Source: CAZKTF01 sp964555565
GTDB taxonomy: Bacteria > Planctomycetota > JAJSAM01 > JAKLKS01
Length of the DNA: 34,716 nt
Reading direction: 5' to 3'
Assembly: GCA_964555565.1 (NCBI GenBank)
Contig: CAZKTF010000009.1
Coordinates: 1 to 34,716, forward strand
Shown here: positions 22,896 to 30,711 of the stretch, one piece after another
Position numbering within the stretch: the stretch's first letter is position 1
Layout of the letters: every line of letters starts with the position of its first letter
Notes under the pieces: generated by a model
What the model saw: only the letters and a program-made list of their open reading frames with translations
Database searches by the model: none
Told to the model about the DNA's origin: nothing
Translations under genes and position numbers: made by a program

Positions 22896-22930
22896 CAAGC
22901 AGGACGCGAACCTGGGGCCCCCTGGTTAAC
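22886..22930 (-). other. tRNA-Asn-like 3' remnant, possible attachment site
   Basis: Read on the minus strand, GTTAACCAGGGGGCC is followed by CCAGGTTCGCGTCCTG and CTTGGGGAGCCACC. This resembles the anticodon GTT, T-arm (GGTTCGnnTCC) and 3' acceptor/GCCA end of bacterial tRNA-Asn. Upstream bases do not form the D-arm, the anticodon stem or the matching TCCCCAA, so it is not a working tRNA. Such 3' fragments are left where integrative elements recombine into tRNA genes. Confidence 0.35.
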
Positions 22931-22958
22931 GGCCCCCTGCCGTGCCCCGAATCGCCCG

Positions 22959-23255
22959 CTAGTCCGGCCGGACGATCCCCTTCTTCCGGTGGTACTCCTT
23001 CCGCATCCGGCGGTACTCCTCGTCGGCGGGGACCTCCACGGCGGGGCCGCCGAGGACGACCTCGGCGTGGATGGCCTTGAGGTAGGGGATGCACCACCCG
23101 CAGCCGGTCCCGGCGCTGAGGCACTCGCTGATGAGGGAGGCGACCTTCGGGCGCTCGCGGCGGCAGAAGGACTCGACCTTGCGGCGGGGGACGTGGAAGC
23201 AGACGCAGAGGTCCCGGTCCTCGTCGCCGCTTCCGCCCCCGTGCCCGTGCGCCAC
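22959..23255 (-). CDS. BFD-like [2Fe-2S]-binding small protein
   Basis: The 98-aa product starts at GTG 23255. After a His/Gly-rich N-terminus comes DRDLCVCFHVPRRKVESF and, 30 residues later, GTGCGWCIPYLKAI. The C-x-C ... C-x2-C spacing is that of the bacterioferritin-associated ferredoxin (BFD) domain, which binds a [2Fe-2S] cluster. The C-terminus EYRRMRKEYHRKKGIVRPD is charged. It follows the methyltransferase gene by nine bases and is probably cotranscribed. No bacterioferritin or oxidoreductase is nearby, so its redox partner is unknown. Confidence 0.85.
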   Translation of the reverse strand: MAHGHGGGSGDEDRDLCVCFHVPRRKVESFCRRERPKVASLISECLSAGTGCGWCIPYLKAIHAEVVLGGPAVEVPADEEYRRMRKEYHRKKGIVRPD

Positions 23256-23264
23256 GCCGCCCGC

Positions 23265-24044
23265 CTACCCCGGCCCCGCCACGAGCAGGAGCCGTCCGCC
23301 CGGCGCCCCCGCGTCGTAGGGGGTCCCGTCGAAGCCCCCCAGGACCTCGCGCTCGGCGAAGCCCGCCGCCGCGACCTCCTCCCGGAAGGCCTCCGTCCCG
23401 GAATCGGCGAGGTCGATCCCGCTCTCGCGCACGAGCCGCCCGTCGGCGTCGGTCCACGCGTGGCGCACCAGCAGCCTCCCCGCGGCGCGGTCGCGCCCGA
23501 GGCGGGTGGAGCGCCAGAGCCGCCGCCCGCTCTCGGGCTCGTCGAAGGGCCCCTCGCGCGACAGCGCCCGGAACCCCTCCTCCGGGAAGAGCGTGGCGGG
23601 CGGCCTGCGGACGTCCACGAACAGGACCCCGCCCGGCGCCAGGGCGGCGCGCGAGCGGCGGAGCACCTGGAGCCTCTCCTCCCGCGTGGGGAGCATCGGG
23701 AGAGCGCTCGCGAGGAGGGCGACGGCCCCGGCCCCTCGCGGGAAGTCGAACTCCCGCACGTCCCCGCACTCGAGCGTCACGCGCGCGGCCACCCCGGGGG
23801 GCTCCGCCTCGAGGCGGCGGCGGAGGCGGGCCAGCGTCGGGCGCGAGGAGTGGATCCCGGCCACGGTGCGCCCCGCGCGGGCGAGCGCGAGGAGCCAGGC
23901 CCCCTCGCCGCAGAGGAGCTGGAGGATGGGGCCGGAGGCCGGGTCGCAGCGGGCGAGGAGGAACTCCACCGCGTGCGGCACCGGGCCTGCCCGGTCGGGG
24001 ATCCAGGAGTCCGGGGGCTCGGGCGCGTGGTCGGAGCGCTTCAC
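23265..24044 (-). CDS. Class I SAM-dependent methyltransferase (divergent)
   Basis: This is a 259-aa protein with GTG start at 24044. The Rossmann-type methyltransferase core is visible: ILQLLCGEGAWLLALARAG (motif I, with C-G-E-G instead of G-x-G-x-G), an acidic-loop position occupied by GIHSSRPT, ECGDVREFDF, AVALLASALPML and APGGVLFVDVRRP. Loss of the usual acidic residue after strand 2 may alter SAM binding. The substrate is unknown. It is divergent from the TfoX operon at 24167 and upstream of the BFD-like gene. Confidence 0.7.
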   Translation of the reverse strand: MKRSDHAPEPPDSWIPDRAGPVPHAVEFLLARCDPASGPILQLLCGEGAWLLALARAGRTVAGIHSSRPTLARLRRRLEAEPPGVAARVTLECGDVREFDFPRGAGAVALLASALPMLPTREERLQVLRRSRAALAPGGVLFVDVRRPPATLFPEEGFRALSREGPFDEPESGRRLWRSTRLGRDRAAGRLLVRHAWTDADGRLVRESGIDLADSGTEAFREEVAAAGFAEREVLGGFDGTPYDAGAPGGRLLLVAGPG

Positions 24045-24166
24045 CGCCGTAGTAGACGCCCGCGCGAGGTCCGGGGGTAAGGAAGTTGACCGGGGGGAGG
24101 GGCGGCCTCCCGCCGCCGGCTTCGCGCCGCGCTTGCGCCCGGGTCGCGTTCCCGGACAATGCCCCG

Positions 24167-24547
24167 ATGGCGCGCGACGCGTCCCTGGCGGAGTTCGTCC
24201 TCGACCAGCTCGACGGGCTGGAGGGGCTCGCGGCGCGCCCGATGTTCGGCGGGCACGGTCTCTACGCGGGGGCCGCCTTCTTCGGGATCGTCTGGAAGGG
24301 GAGCCTCTGGTTCCTCACGAGCGATCGGACTCGCCCGGCGTACCTGGAACGGGGGGCCCGGGCCTTCGCCCCTCGCCCGAAGGCCGGGATCCGCCGCTAC
24401 TTCGAGGTCCCCGCGGACGTCCTGGAGGAGCGGCGGACGCTGCTCGCCTGGGCCCGCGACGCGGTCGCGGCCCGGGCCGAGGTGGAGGCGGCGGCGGAGG
24501 GGAGGCGGCGTCCCCGCGGGCAGGCGCGGAAGGGGAGGCGCCCGTGA
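24167..24547 (+). CDS. TfoX/Sxy N-terminal-domain protein
   Basis: The ATG at 24167 gives 126 aa. The pattern LDQLDGLEGLAARPMFGGHG, LYAGAAFFGIVWKGSLWFLT, then RPAYLERGARAF and FEVPADVLEE is the TfoX N-terminal domain. The C-terminal domain of competence regulators is absent; residues 108-126 are a basic Arg/Lys tail. Stand-alone TfoX-N proteins are common and of unclear function. Its TGA overlaps the GTG of the next gene (GTGA at 24544-24547), starting a four-gene coupled operon. Confidence 0.85.
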   Translation: MARDASLAEFVLDQLDGLEGLAARPMFGGHGLYAGAAFFGIVWKGSLWFLTSDRTRPAYLERGARAFAPRPKAGIRRYFEVPADVLEERRTLLAWARDAVAARAEVEAAAEGRRRPRGQARKGRRP

Positions 24548-25359
24548 GCGGGGAGGACCGCGGCTTCTACGGGCAGGACGGCCTGCACGTGGAGTACTAC
24601 GACGCGATGCACGCGGTCATCATCCCGGGCGGCTCCGTCGCCGGGGACCTGGAGTTCTACCTCCGCCTCGCGCGGGAGTCGGGGGGGCCGGTCCTGGAGC
24701 TGGCCTGCGGGACGGGGCGGGTCGCCTGGCCCCTGGCGGAGGCCGGCCTGGAGGTCACGGGGCTCGACCTCTCCGCCCCCATGCTCCGCCGCGCCGAGGC
24801 GAAGCGCGCCGCGTTCCCGCCCGCCGTCGCGGCCCGCGCCCGGTTCCTCCCCGGGGACATGCGCTCCTTCGACCTCGGGCGGGAGTTCGCGCTCGTCCTC
24901 GTCCCCTTCCGCGCGTTCCAGTCCCTCCTCACCCCCGAGGACCAGCGGTCCTGCCTCGCCGCGGTCCGCCGCCACCTGCGGACCGGGGGGCGCCTCGTGC
25001 TCGACCTCTTCGACCCGCGCCTCGACTTCTGCCTCCCGGAGGGCGCGACCCGGGGTCCGCCGCTCCCGCTCCTGCGGCACCCGTCGAACGGGAACACGCT
25101 CGAGGTCGTCGTCGGGGGGCGCGAGAACGACCCGGTCCGCCAGGTCCTCCGCGAGACCTGGGCGTTCACGGAGAAGGCTCCTGATGGGCGCGTCCTCCGC
25201 GAGGAGCGGGAGACGCTGCGCCTGCGCTGGAGCTACCGGTACGAGATGCGCCACCTCCTGGAGCTCTGCGGGTTCGCCGTCGAGGCGGAGCACTCCGACT
25301 TCCGGGGCTCCGCCCCCGACTACGGGCGGGAGCAGGTCTGGGTGGCCCGCCGCCCGTGA
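24544..25359 (+). CDS. Class I SAM-dependent methyltransferase
   Basis: This 271-aa protein starts at the overlapping GTG. Motif I is VLELACGTGRVAWPLAEAG (near residues 50-68), followed by VTGLDLSAPML with the acidic ribose-binding Asp, GDMRSFDL, LVLVPFRAFQSLL and GGRLVLDLFDP. The C-terminal beta-sheet part carries EERETLRLRWSYRYEM and LLELCGFAVEAEHSDF. This type acts on small molecules; the substrate is unknown. It is coupled to the TfoX-like gene before and the GNAT gene after, both by GTGA overlaps. Confidence 0.88.
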   Translation: MSGEDRGFYGQDGLHVEYYDAMHAVIIPGGSVAGDLEFYLRLARESGGPVLELACGTGRVAWPLAEAGLEVTGLDLSAPMLRRAEAKRAAFPPAVAARARFLPGDMRSFDLGREFALVLVPFRAFQSLLTPEDQRSCLAAVRRHLRTGGRLVLDLFDPRLDFCLPEGATRGPPLPLLRHPSNGNTLEVVVGGRENDPVRQVLRETWAFTEKAPDGRVLREERETLRLRWSYRYEMRHLLELCGFAVEAEHSDFRGSAPDYGREQVWVARRP

Positions 25360-25913
25360 GCGCCGCGCGGGTCGAGGTGCGGAGGCTCGACGCGTCGCGG
25401 CGGGCGGACTTCTGGCGCGTCCACTGCGAGGCGAACGGCGAGGGCTGGTGCTGCTGCACGGCCTGGTGGGTCCCGACCTGGGAGGGCTGGGGGAACCGGT
25501 CCGCTACGGAGAACCGGGCGCTGCGCGAGTCCCTCTTCGACCGGGGGGAGTTCGACGGCTACATCCTCTACGAGGACGGGACGCCCGTGGCCTGGTGCCA
25601 GGCGGGGCCGCGGGACCGCCTCGGGAAGCTCGCGCGGCAGTTCGGGCTTGCGCCCGACCCCGGGACCTGGGCCATGACCTGCTTCGTCGTGCCCCCGCCG
25701 TGGCGGCGGAAAGGCTACGCGGCGCGCCTCCTCCGGGAGGCCACCGCGGACATGGGAGCGCGCGGGGCGCGGCGCGTGGAGGCCTTCCCGAAGCGCGGCG
25801 AGGGACTCGAGCCCGGCGCGCTCTGGAACGGCCCCGAGGCGATGTTCCTCGCGGCGGGGTTCCGGGTCGTGCGGGACGACCCCGTGCGGCCCGTGCTGGC
25901 CCTCGACCTGTGA
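25356..25913 (+). CDS. GNAT-family N-acetyltransferase
   Basis: The 185-aa product starts at a GTG overlapping the previous stop. The acetyl-CoA-binding core is clear: WAMTCFVVPPPWRRKGYAAR with R/Q-x-x-G-x-G/A spacing, followed by LLREATADMGARGARRVEAF. The N-terminal region holds an unusual GWCCCTAWWVPTW segment with three adjacent Cys, seen in a subgroup of GNAT proteins. It acetylates an unknown amine. It lies between two methyltransferase genes, with which it is translationally coupled. Confidence 0.85.
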   Translation: MSAARVEVRRLDASRRADFWRVHCEANGEGWCCCTAWWVPTWEGWGNRSATENRALRESLFDRGEFDGYILYEDGTPVAWCQAGPRDRLGKLARQFGLAPDPGTWAMTCFVVPPPWRRKGYAARLLREATADMGARGARRVEAFPKRGEGLEPGALWNGPEAMFLAAGFRVVRDDPVRPVLALDL

Positions 25914-26725
25914 CGGGAGACGGGCGGCCCCTCGACGACCCGGCGGGATGGGACGCCATCGCGCCGCTGTACGACGCAACGCGCTCCTTCCCGGGGGCGG
26001 GGGAGGTGGAGGTCCCCCGGCGACTCTCCTCGGTGCTGCGGACGCTCGGCGTGGCCGCCCTCCTCGAACCCGGCGTGGGGACGGGGCGCCTGGCCGTGCC
26101 GCTTGCGCGGTCTGGGCTGAGGGTCGTCGGGATCGACCGTTCCCCGGGGATGGTCGCCCGGCTCCGGGAGAAGGCGGCCGGGGCGCCCGTGGAGGTCGTC
26201 CTCGCCGACGCCGCGCGGCCTCCGTTCTTCCGCGTCTTCGACGCGGCGCTCTTCGCCCACTTCCTCCACCTCGTCCCCGACCTGGAGGCGCTCGCGGCGG
26301 GCCTCGCCCCCGTGTTCCTCCCCGGGGCCTACGTCCTCTCCCTCGACGGCGAGATGCTCCCCGAGCCCGCCGAGGAGAGGGCGTGGACCGCGGTGTACCG
26401 CCGGCTTGGGGACCCCTACGCGCCCCGCCCCCGCGGGGAGGACACCCGGGAGCGCCGCCTCTTCGCGGCGCTGCTCCGCGCCCTCGGGGCACGGCCGCTC
26501 CCCGCCCTCTCCCTCGGCGTCTACCCCAGGGAGGGCACGATCCGCCGTCACCTCGAGGAGGTCCGCCGCCGCCTCTGGGCGCGCTTCTGGGAATGCGACG
26601 AGGCGCGGATGGCCGCCGCCGTGGACTCCGCCGAGCGCGACCTCCTCGCCGAGGGCGCCGACCTCGACGCGCCCGTCCCGGAGCCCCTGGGGGTGGACCT
26701 CCTCCTCGGGCGGATGCCGGGCTAG
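25910..26725 (+). CDS. Class I SAM-dependent methyltransferase
   Basis: This 271-aa protein starts at GTG 25910, overlapping the GNAT stop (GTGA). It opens WDAIAPLYDATRSFPG, a common small-molecule methyltransferase start. Motif I follows as LLEPGVGTGRLAVPLARSG, then RVVGIDRSPGMVARL with the acidic Asp, VVLADAARPPF, AALFAHFLHLVPDLEA and PGAYVLSLDGEM. The C-terminal helical part is of unknown function. It is the last gene of the coupled TfoX operon and overlaps the stop of the convergent MFS gene by four bases (CTAG at 26722-26725). Confidence 0.88.
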   Translation: MTGDGRPLDDPAGWDAIAPLYDATRSFPGAGEVEVPRRLSSVLRTLGVAALLEPGVGTGRLAVPLARSGLRVVGIDRSPGMVARLREKAAGAPVEVVLADAARPPFFRVFDAALFAHFLHLVPDLEALAAGLAPVFLPGAYVLSLDGEMLPEPAEERAWTAVYRRLGDPYAPRPRGEDTRERRLFAALLRALGARPLPALSLGVYPREGTIRRHLEEVRRRLWARFWECDEARMAAAVDSAERDLLAEGADLDAPVPEPLGVDLLLGRMPG

Positions 26726-27930
26726 CGCTCCTCCGGCGGCCGGACGCGGCGGAAGGCGAACCAGAGGGTGACGTCATAGACGATCTTGATCCCCCCGGAG
26801 ATCGGGAAGACGAGCCACAGGAGCGGCCCGGCGAGGAAGCGGCCCGCGACGGCGGGGCCGAGGGAGCCCGCCACGTTCCGCACGGCGGAGGTGAGTCCCG
26901 CCGCGGCGGTGCGCTCGTCCGGCTCGACGATCGCCATCAGCCAGGACTGCCGCGCGGGGACGTCGAGCTGGCTGAGGGGGTGGCGGGCGAGGAGGACGAG
27001 CGCGGCCGTCTCGAAGGTGGGCATGAAGGGGACGAGGATCAGGATGAGGTTCGAGGGGAGGTGGGTGAAGACCATCGTGTTCAGCAGGCCGAACCGCCGC
27101 GCCAGCGCCGGGGCCGCCAGGAAGGAGAGGGCCGAGAGGAGGTTCGTCCCGAAGAACAGCGCCCCGAGCGTCGTCTCGTCCACGCCGAACCTCCGGTGGA
27201 ACCAGAGCGCAAGGAGCCCCTGCACGATGAGGCCGCCGCCGAAGGCGTCGAGCGCGAACAGGGCCGCCAGACGAGCCACGAGCCCGCGCGAGCGGTGGAC
27301 CCCGAGCGTGGTGCGCGGCCCGACCCCCGGGACCCGCGGGGGCGGCTCCACCGCGGGGGAGAGCCCGGCGTACAACGCGAGCAGGACGAGGCCGCACCCG
27401 GCGTAGGCCCACAGCAGCGCCCGGTACCCGGCCGCGGCCTCGGCGCCGAGCAGCGCGGGGAGCCCCGCGGCCAGCGCCCCCCCGGCCCCGGCCAGCGAGG
27501 AGACCACGTTGTAGAGGGCGATGAGGGAGGTCCGCCGCGCGTCCCCGACGGTCTGCGGGAGGATCGCCTGCTCGAGGGAGAGGAACGGCCCGACCTCCTT
27601 CCCCGAGGGGCTCACCGTCCCGGCCACCGCCGCGACCGCCAGGATCAGCGGCGGGGCGCCGAGGGCGAAGACCGCGCCCGAGGCGGCCATGAGGACCGCC
27701 CCGAGGAGCATCATCCGCCTCCGCCCCGCGCGGTCGGCGACGGCGGCCACCGCCACGGTCATGCCCGCGCCCCCCGTGAGCGCAAGCGTGAAGATGCCCC
27801 CCACGGCCCCGTCGTCCATCCCGAGCCCCGCGAGGTGGAGGCCGAGCACGACGGAGAGGAAGCCGTAGGCGAAGTTCCGCACGCCCGCGGCGACGAGCAG
27901 CCGCCTCCTGTCGCGGGTGCAGGGGGTCAC
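26722..27930 (-). CDS. Major facilitator superfamily transporter
   Basis: This 402-aa inner-membrane protein has about twelve hydrophobic segments. The MFS loop 2-3 signature is visible as AVADRAGRRRMMLLG (near residues 58-72), with a related DxxR element in the second half. The start GTG 27930 overlaps the stop of the chromate transporter gene (GTGA at 27927-27930). PSGKEVGPFLSLEQAILPQT in loop 4 is similar to efflux proteins of uncharacterised type. Its substrate cannot be told; coupling to a chromate transporter suggests an anion or efflux role, but this is weak inference. Confidence 0.85.
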   Translation of the reverse strand: MTPCTRDRRRLLVAAGVRNFAYGFLSVVLGLHLAGLGMDDGAVGGIFTLALTGGAGMTVAVAAVADRAGRRRMMLLGAVLMAASGAVFALGAPPLILAVAAVAGTVSPSGKEVGPFLSLEQAILPQTVGDARRTSLIALYNVVSSLAGAGGALAAGLPALLGAEAAAGYRALLWAYAGCGLVLLALYAGLSPAVEPPPRVPGVGPRTTLGVHRSRGLVARLAALFALDAFGGGLIVQGLLALWFHRRFGVDETTLGALFFGTNLLSALSFLAAPALARRFGLLNTMVFTHLPSNLILILVPFMPTFETAALVLLARHPLSQLDVPARQSWLMAIVEPDERTAAAGLTSAVRNVAGSLGPAVAGRFLAGPLLWLVFPISGGIKIVYDVTLWFAFRRVRPPEER

Positions 27931-29225
27931 GAGGCGAGGAGCCTCCAGGCCGCGCCCGCGGCGCCGGCCGCGAGGACGGTCCCGTGCACGGACCACCTCC
28001 CGAGGAAGAGCGCCGCGAGCGCGAGCGTCGCGACGGCCAGCGCGAAGGGGTCCGGACTCCCCGCGGGAAGGAACACGGGCGGCGCGAGGTAGACCGCGAG
28101 GTGGAGGATGATTCCCACGACCGCGGCGGTCACGGCAGCCAGGGGCGCGGTCCAGGCCGGCCTCCCGCGCAGCCGCTCCACGTGGGGCGCCCCGAGGAAG
28201 ATGAACAGGAACGAGGGGAGGAAGGTGAACCAGGTGGCCACGAGGAGCCCGGCGGGTCCCCAGGAGGGGCCGAGGGAGCGCCAGGCCCCCACGAACCCGA
28301 CGAACCCCACGACCATGATGAGCGGCCCGGGCGTCGTCTCCCCGAGCGCGAGCCCGTCCACCATCTGCCGGCGGTCGAGCCATCCCCAGGTCTCGATGGC
28401 CATCTGGGCCACGAAGGGGAGGACGGCGTAGGCCCCGCCGAAGGTCACGAACGCGGCCGCGGTGAAGAAGAGCCCCATGGTGACGAGTGGCCCCGCCGGC
28501 CCCCCGGCCAGGCACGCGAGGCCGAGCCCGGCGCCCCAGAGGAGGAGCCCCGCGGCCGCGACGCGCGCCGTCCTCCCCGGGGAGGGGACCGCGTGCGGCG
28601 GGGGAGGGGTGTCTTCGTCCAGGACGGAGCCGGCCACACCCCGGGGGGCCGGCGGCGGGCCGTCCCCGGCGGCCGCGGCGCCCGGCACCGCCCGGTGGGC
28701 GAGGACCCCGAGGAGCGCCGCGCCCCCGATGACCGCGGGGAAGGGCGCCCCGAAGTGGATGGCCGCCAGCGCCGCGGCCGCGAGCGCCGCGTGGAACCAC
28801 CCGCGCACCGCGCGGCGCCCGAGTCGCCACCCCGCGGCCAGGATCACCGCGACCACGGCCGGCTTGAAACCCGCGAGGACCCCCTCCACGACCGGCAGGG
28901 AGCCCGCGGCCATGTAGAGCCACGAGAGGACCCCCAGGATCGCCACCGAGGGAAGCACGAAGAGCGCCCCCGCCGCGATCCCCCCGCGCGTCCCGTGGAG
29001 GAGCCATCCCACGTAGGTCGCGAGCTGCTGCGCCTCGGGTCCCGGCAGCGCCATGCAGTAGTTCAGGGCGTGGAGGAAGCGCCCCTCGCTGATCCAGCGG
29101 CGCCGCACGACGAGCTCCTCGTGCATGACGGCGATCTGCCCCGCGGGGCCGCCGAAGGAGATCCAACCGAGGCGCCACCAGAAGCGCAGGGCCTCGCGGA
29201 AGGTCGGGGCTGCCGGGGCTTCCAC
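27927..29225 (-). CDS. chrA: Chromate efflux transporter, CHR family (long, two-domain form)
   Basis: This 432-aa membrane protein contains two homologous CHR halves joined by a Pro-rich loop (about 195-225). The first has FWWRLGWISFGGPAGQIAVM, with NYCMALPGPEAQQLATYVGW. The second has FFTAAAFVTFGGAYAVLPFV, with LALGETTPGPLIMVVGFVGF. FGGP/FGG and PGPEAQQLA/TPGPLIM are the family signatures. ChrA proteins expel chromate, sometimes sulfate, from the cytoplasm. The start is GTG 29225. The MFS gene downstream overlaps by four bases. Confidence 0.93.
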   Translation of the reverse strand: MEAPAAPTFREALRFWWRLGWISFGGPAGQIAVMHEELVVRRRWISEGRFLHALNYCMALPGPEAQQLATYVGWLLHGTRGGIAAGALFVLPSVAILGVLSWLYMAAGSLPVVEGVLAGFKPAVVAVILAAGWRLGRRAVRGWFHAALAAAALAAIHFGAPFPAVIGGAALLGVLAHRAVPGAAAAGDGPPPAPRGVAGSVLDEDTPPPPHAVPSPGRTARVAAAGLLLWGAGLGLACLAGGPAGPLVTMGLFFTAAAFVTFGGAYAVLPFVAQMAIETWGWLDRRQMVDGLALGETTPGPLIMVVGFVGFVGAWRSLGPSWGPAGLLVATWFTFLPSFLFIFLGAPHVERLRGRPAWTAPLAAVTAAVVGIILHLAVYLAPPVFLPAGSPDPFALAVATLALAALFLGRWSVHGTVLAAGAAGAAWRLLAS

Positions 29226-29346
29226 GGGCGGCGAGGGTACCCGTCCGCGCGGGCGCCGCCCCGGCTTTGCGCGCCCCCGCCCCGGAAACGGGCGCCACCC
29301 CCGCGAGCGACGCTAGGATTCCCGCCCCCTTCCCCCTGAGGCCCCG

Positions 29347-30657
29347 ATGCCCCTCCTGCCCCTCGCCCTCGCCTGCCTCCTCGCCGCCGAGGAGCCGCCC
29401 GCCCCGCCGCCCGCGCCTCCGGCCACGGCGGCGCCGGCGCCCGCGCCCGCTCAGGACGCCGACCCCGTGGAGACGCTGCGCGCCTCCCTGGCCGCGCTCC
29501 GCAGGCTCGGCGAGGAGATGGAGCCCCTCGCGGCGAGGGCCCAGGTCCTCGCGGGGGAGGAGTTTCGCGCCGCCACCGCGGCGAGGGACCAGGCGAAGCT
29601 CGACGCGATCAAGGAGGAGCACGGGCGCCTGATGGAGAAGCGGAAGAGGATCCAGGAGACGGCGGTCCGCACCCTGAAGGAAGCCCTTGCCCTGGCGGAC
29701 GCGGCCTTCGCGAAGGCCCCGGACCGCGCCGAGGTCGTGGACGCCCGGGCCGACCTGCGTCTCATGTCGGGCGACGTGGACGGGGGCTACGAGGACAGCA
29801 GGAGGACCGTCGCCCTGAAGCCCGGGGAGGCCCGCACGGAACTCCGCCTGGCGGGCCTCGCGGCGGGGCGCAACGGTTTCGAGGAGGCGCTCCGGCTCTG
29901 CGACGCGGTCCTCGCGCGGGAGAAGGAGAACCTCCAGGCGCGCTACGTCCGCGGGGCGGTCCTCGTGTCCCTCGGGCGGTTCGACGAGGCGGTGGCCGCG
30001 CTGGAGCCCCTCGCGAAGTCCGTGGACCGCACCTCCCCCTTCCCGGCCGCCGCGGCGCGGCAGCTCGAGGGGGTGGGGGGGATCCTCGGGCCCTGGAAGC
30101 GGGAGCAGGAGATCCGCGCGGCCGAGGCGAAGGCGGACGACCTCCCCCGCGTGCGGTTCACGACCTCGGGCGGGGTGGTGGTCCTCGAGCTGTTCGAGAA
30201 CGAGGCCCCGGCCACGGTGGGGAACTTCGTGGGGCTCGTCGAGGCCCGCTTCTACGACGGGACGAAGTTCCACCGGGTGATCCCGAACTTCATGGCCCAG
30301 GGCGGCGACCCGAACAGCCGCGACGCCGACCCGGGCAACGACGGGCAGGGGGGGCCGGGCTACGCCTTCCCCGACGAGATCCCGGCCGGGAAGAGCCGGC
30401 TCCACTTCCGGGGGACGCTCTCCATGGCCAACTCCGGCCCGGACAGCAACGGGAGCCAGTTCTTCCTCACGGTGGTCCCGACGACCTGGCTCGACGGGAA
30501 GCACACCGTCTTCGGGCGGGTCGTCTCGGGGCAGGAGGTCGTGGACGCGCTCAAGCCGGGGGACCTCCTCGTCAGGGCCGAGGTCCTCCGCAAGCGGGCC
30601 CACGAGTACCGCCCCGCGGGCAAGGTCGAGGCGCCGCCGGCCGCGCCCCCGAAGTAG
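29347..30657 (+). CDS. Secreted cyclophilin-type peptidyl-prolyl isomerase with TPR-like region
   Basis: This 436-aa protein has a signal peptide (1-15), an Ala/Pro-rich linker to about 38, a helical TPR-like region (40-265, for example GRFDEAVAALEPL) and a C-terminal cyclophilin domain (268-415). The catalytic residues are present: Arg310 and Phe315 in FHRVIPNFMAQGGDPN with Gln318, Gln371 and Phe373 in GSQFFLT, and Trp381 and His386 in WLDGKHTVFG. It would isomerise prolyl bonds in periplasmic or exported proteins, with the helical part binding partners. The last two codons and the stop (CCGAAGTAG) are part of the palindromic repeat that follows. Confidence 0.9.
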   Translation: MPLLPLALACLLAAEEPPAPPPAPPATAAPAPAPAQDADPVETLRASLAALRRLGEEMEPLAARAQVLAGEEFRAATAARDQAKLDAIKEEHGRLMEKRKRIQETAVRTLKEALALADAAFAKAPDRAEVVDARADLRLMSGDVDGGYEDSRRTVALKPGEARTELRLAGLAAGRNGFEEALRLCDAVLAREKENLQARYVRGAVLVSLGRFDEAVAALEPLAKSVDRTSPFPAAAARQLEGVGGILGPWKREQEIRAAEAKADDLPRVRFTTSGGVVVLELFENEAPATVGNFVGLVEARFYDGTKFHRVIPNFMAQGGDPNSRDADPGNDGQGGPGYAFPDEIPAGKSRLHFRGTLSMANSGPDSNGSQFFLTVVPTTWLDGKHTVFGRVVSGQEVVDALKPGDLLVRAEVLRKRAHEYRPAGKVEAPPAAPPK

Positions 30658-30707
30658 GGGACTGTCCCCGAATTAGGGGACTGTCCCCTACTTCGGGGAC
30701 AGTCCCC
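30657..30707. repeat. Cluster of three GGGGACTGTCCCC palindromes
   Basis: GGGGACTGTCCCC occurs at 30657-30669 and 30676-30688, and its complement GGGGACAGTCCCC at 30695-30707. Together with the flanking CCGAAGTA and TACTTCGG they form nested inverted repeats. The cluster fills the 54-base gap between convergent genes and could terminate transcription from both. The first copy begins at the last base of the isomerase stop codon. Confidence 0.8.
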
Positions 30708-30711
30708 TACG

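Noticed and set aside
22857..22930. Integron attC site, because GTTAAGC and GTTAAC motifs are about 60 bases apart
   Set aside because: The order and consensus of the two core sites are wrong for attC, no integron integrase is present and no cassette series is seen.
22886..22960. A functional tRNA-Asn gene on the minus strand
   Set aside because: The D-arm, anticodon stem and 5' acceptor strand cannot be formed, and position 33 is not T.
22552..24159. Long open frames on the strand opposite real genes (for example 535 codons here and over 1200 codons across 26.7-30.6 kb)
   Set aside because: They are Arg/Pro/Gly-rich shadows caused by very high GC; recognisable proteins lie in the other frames, and only the MFS portion of the longest is real.
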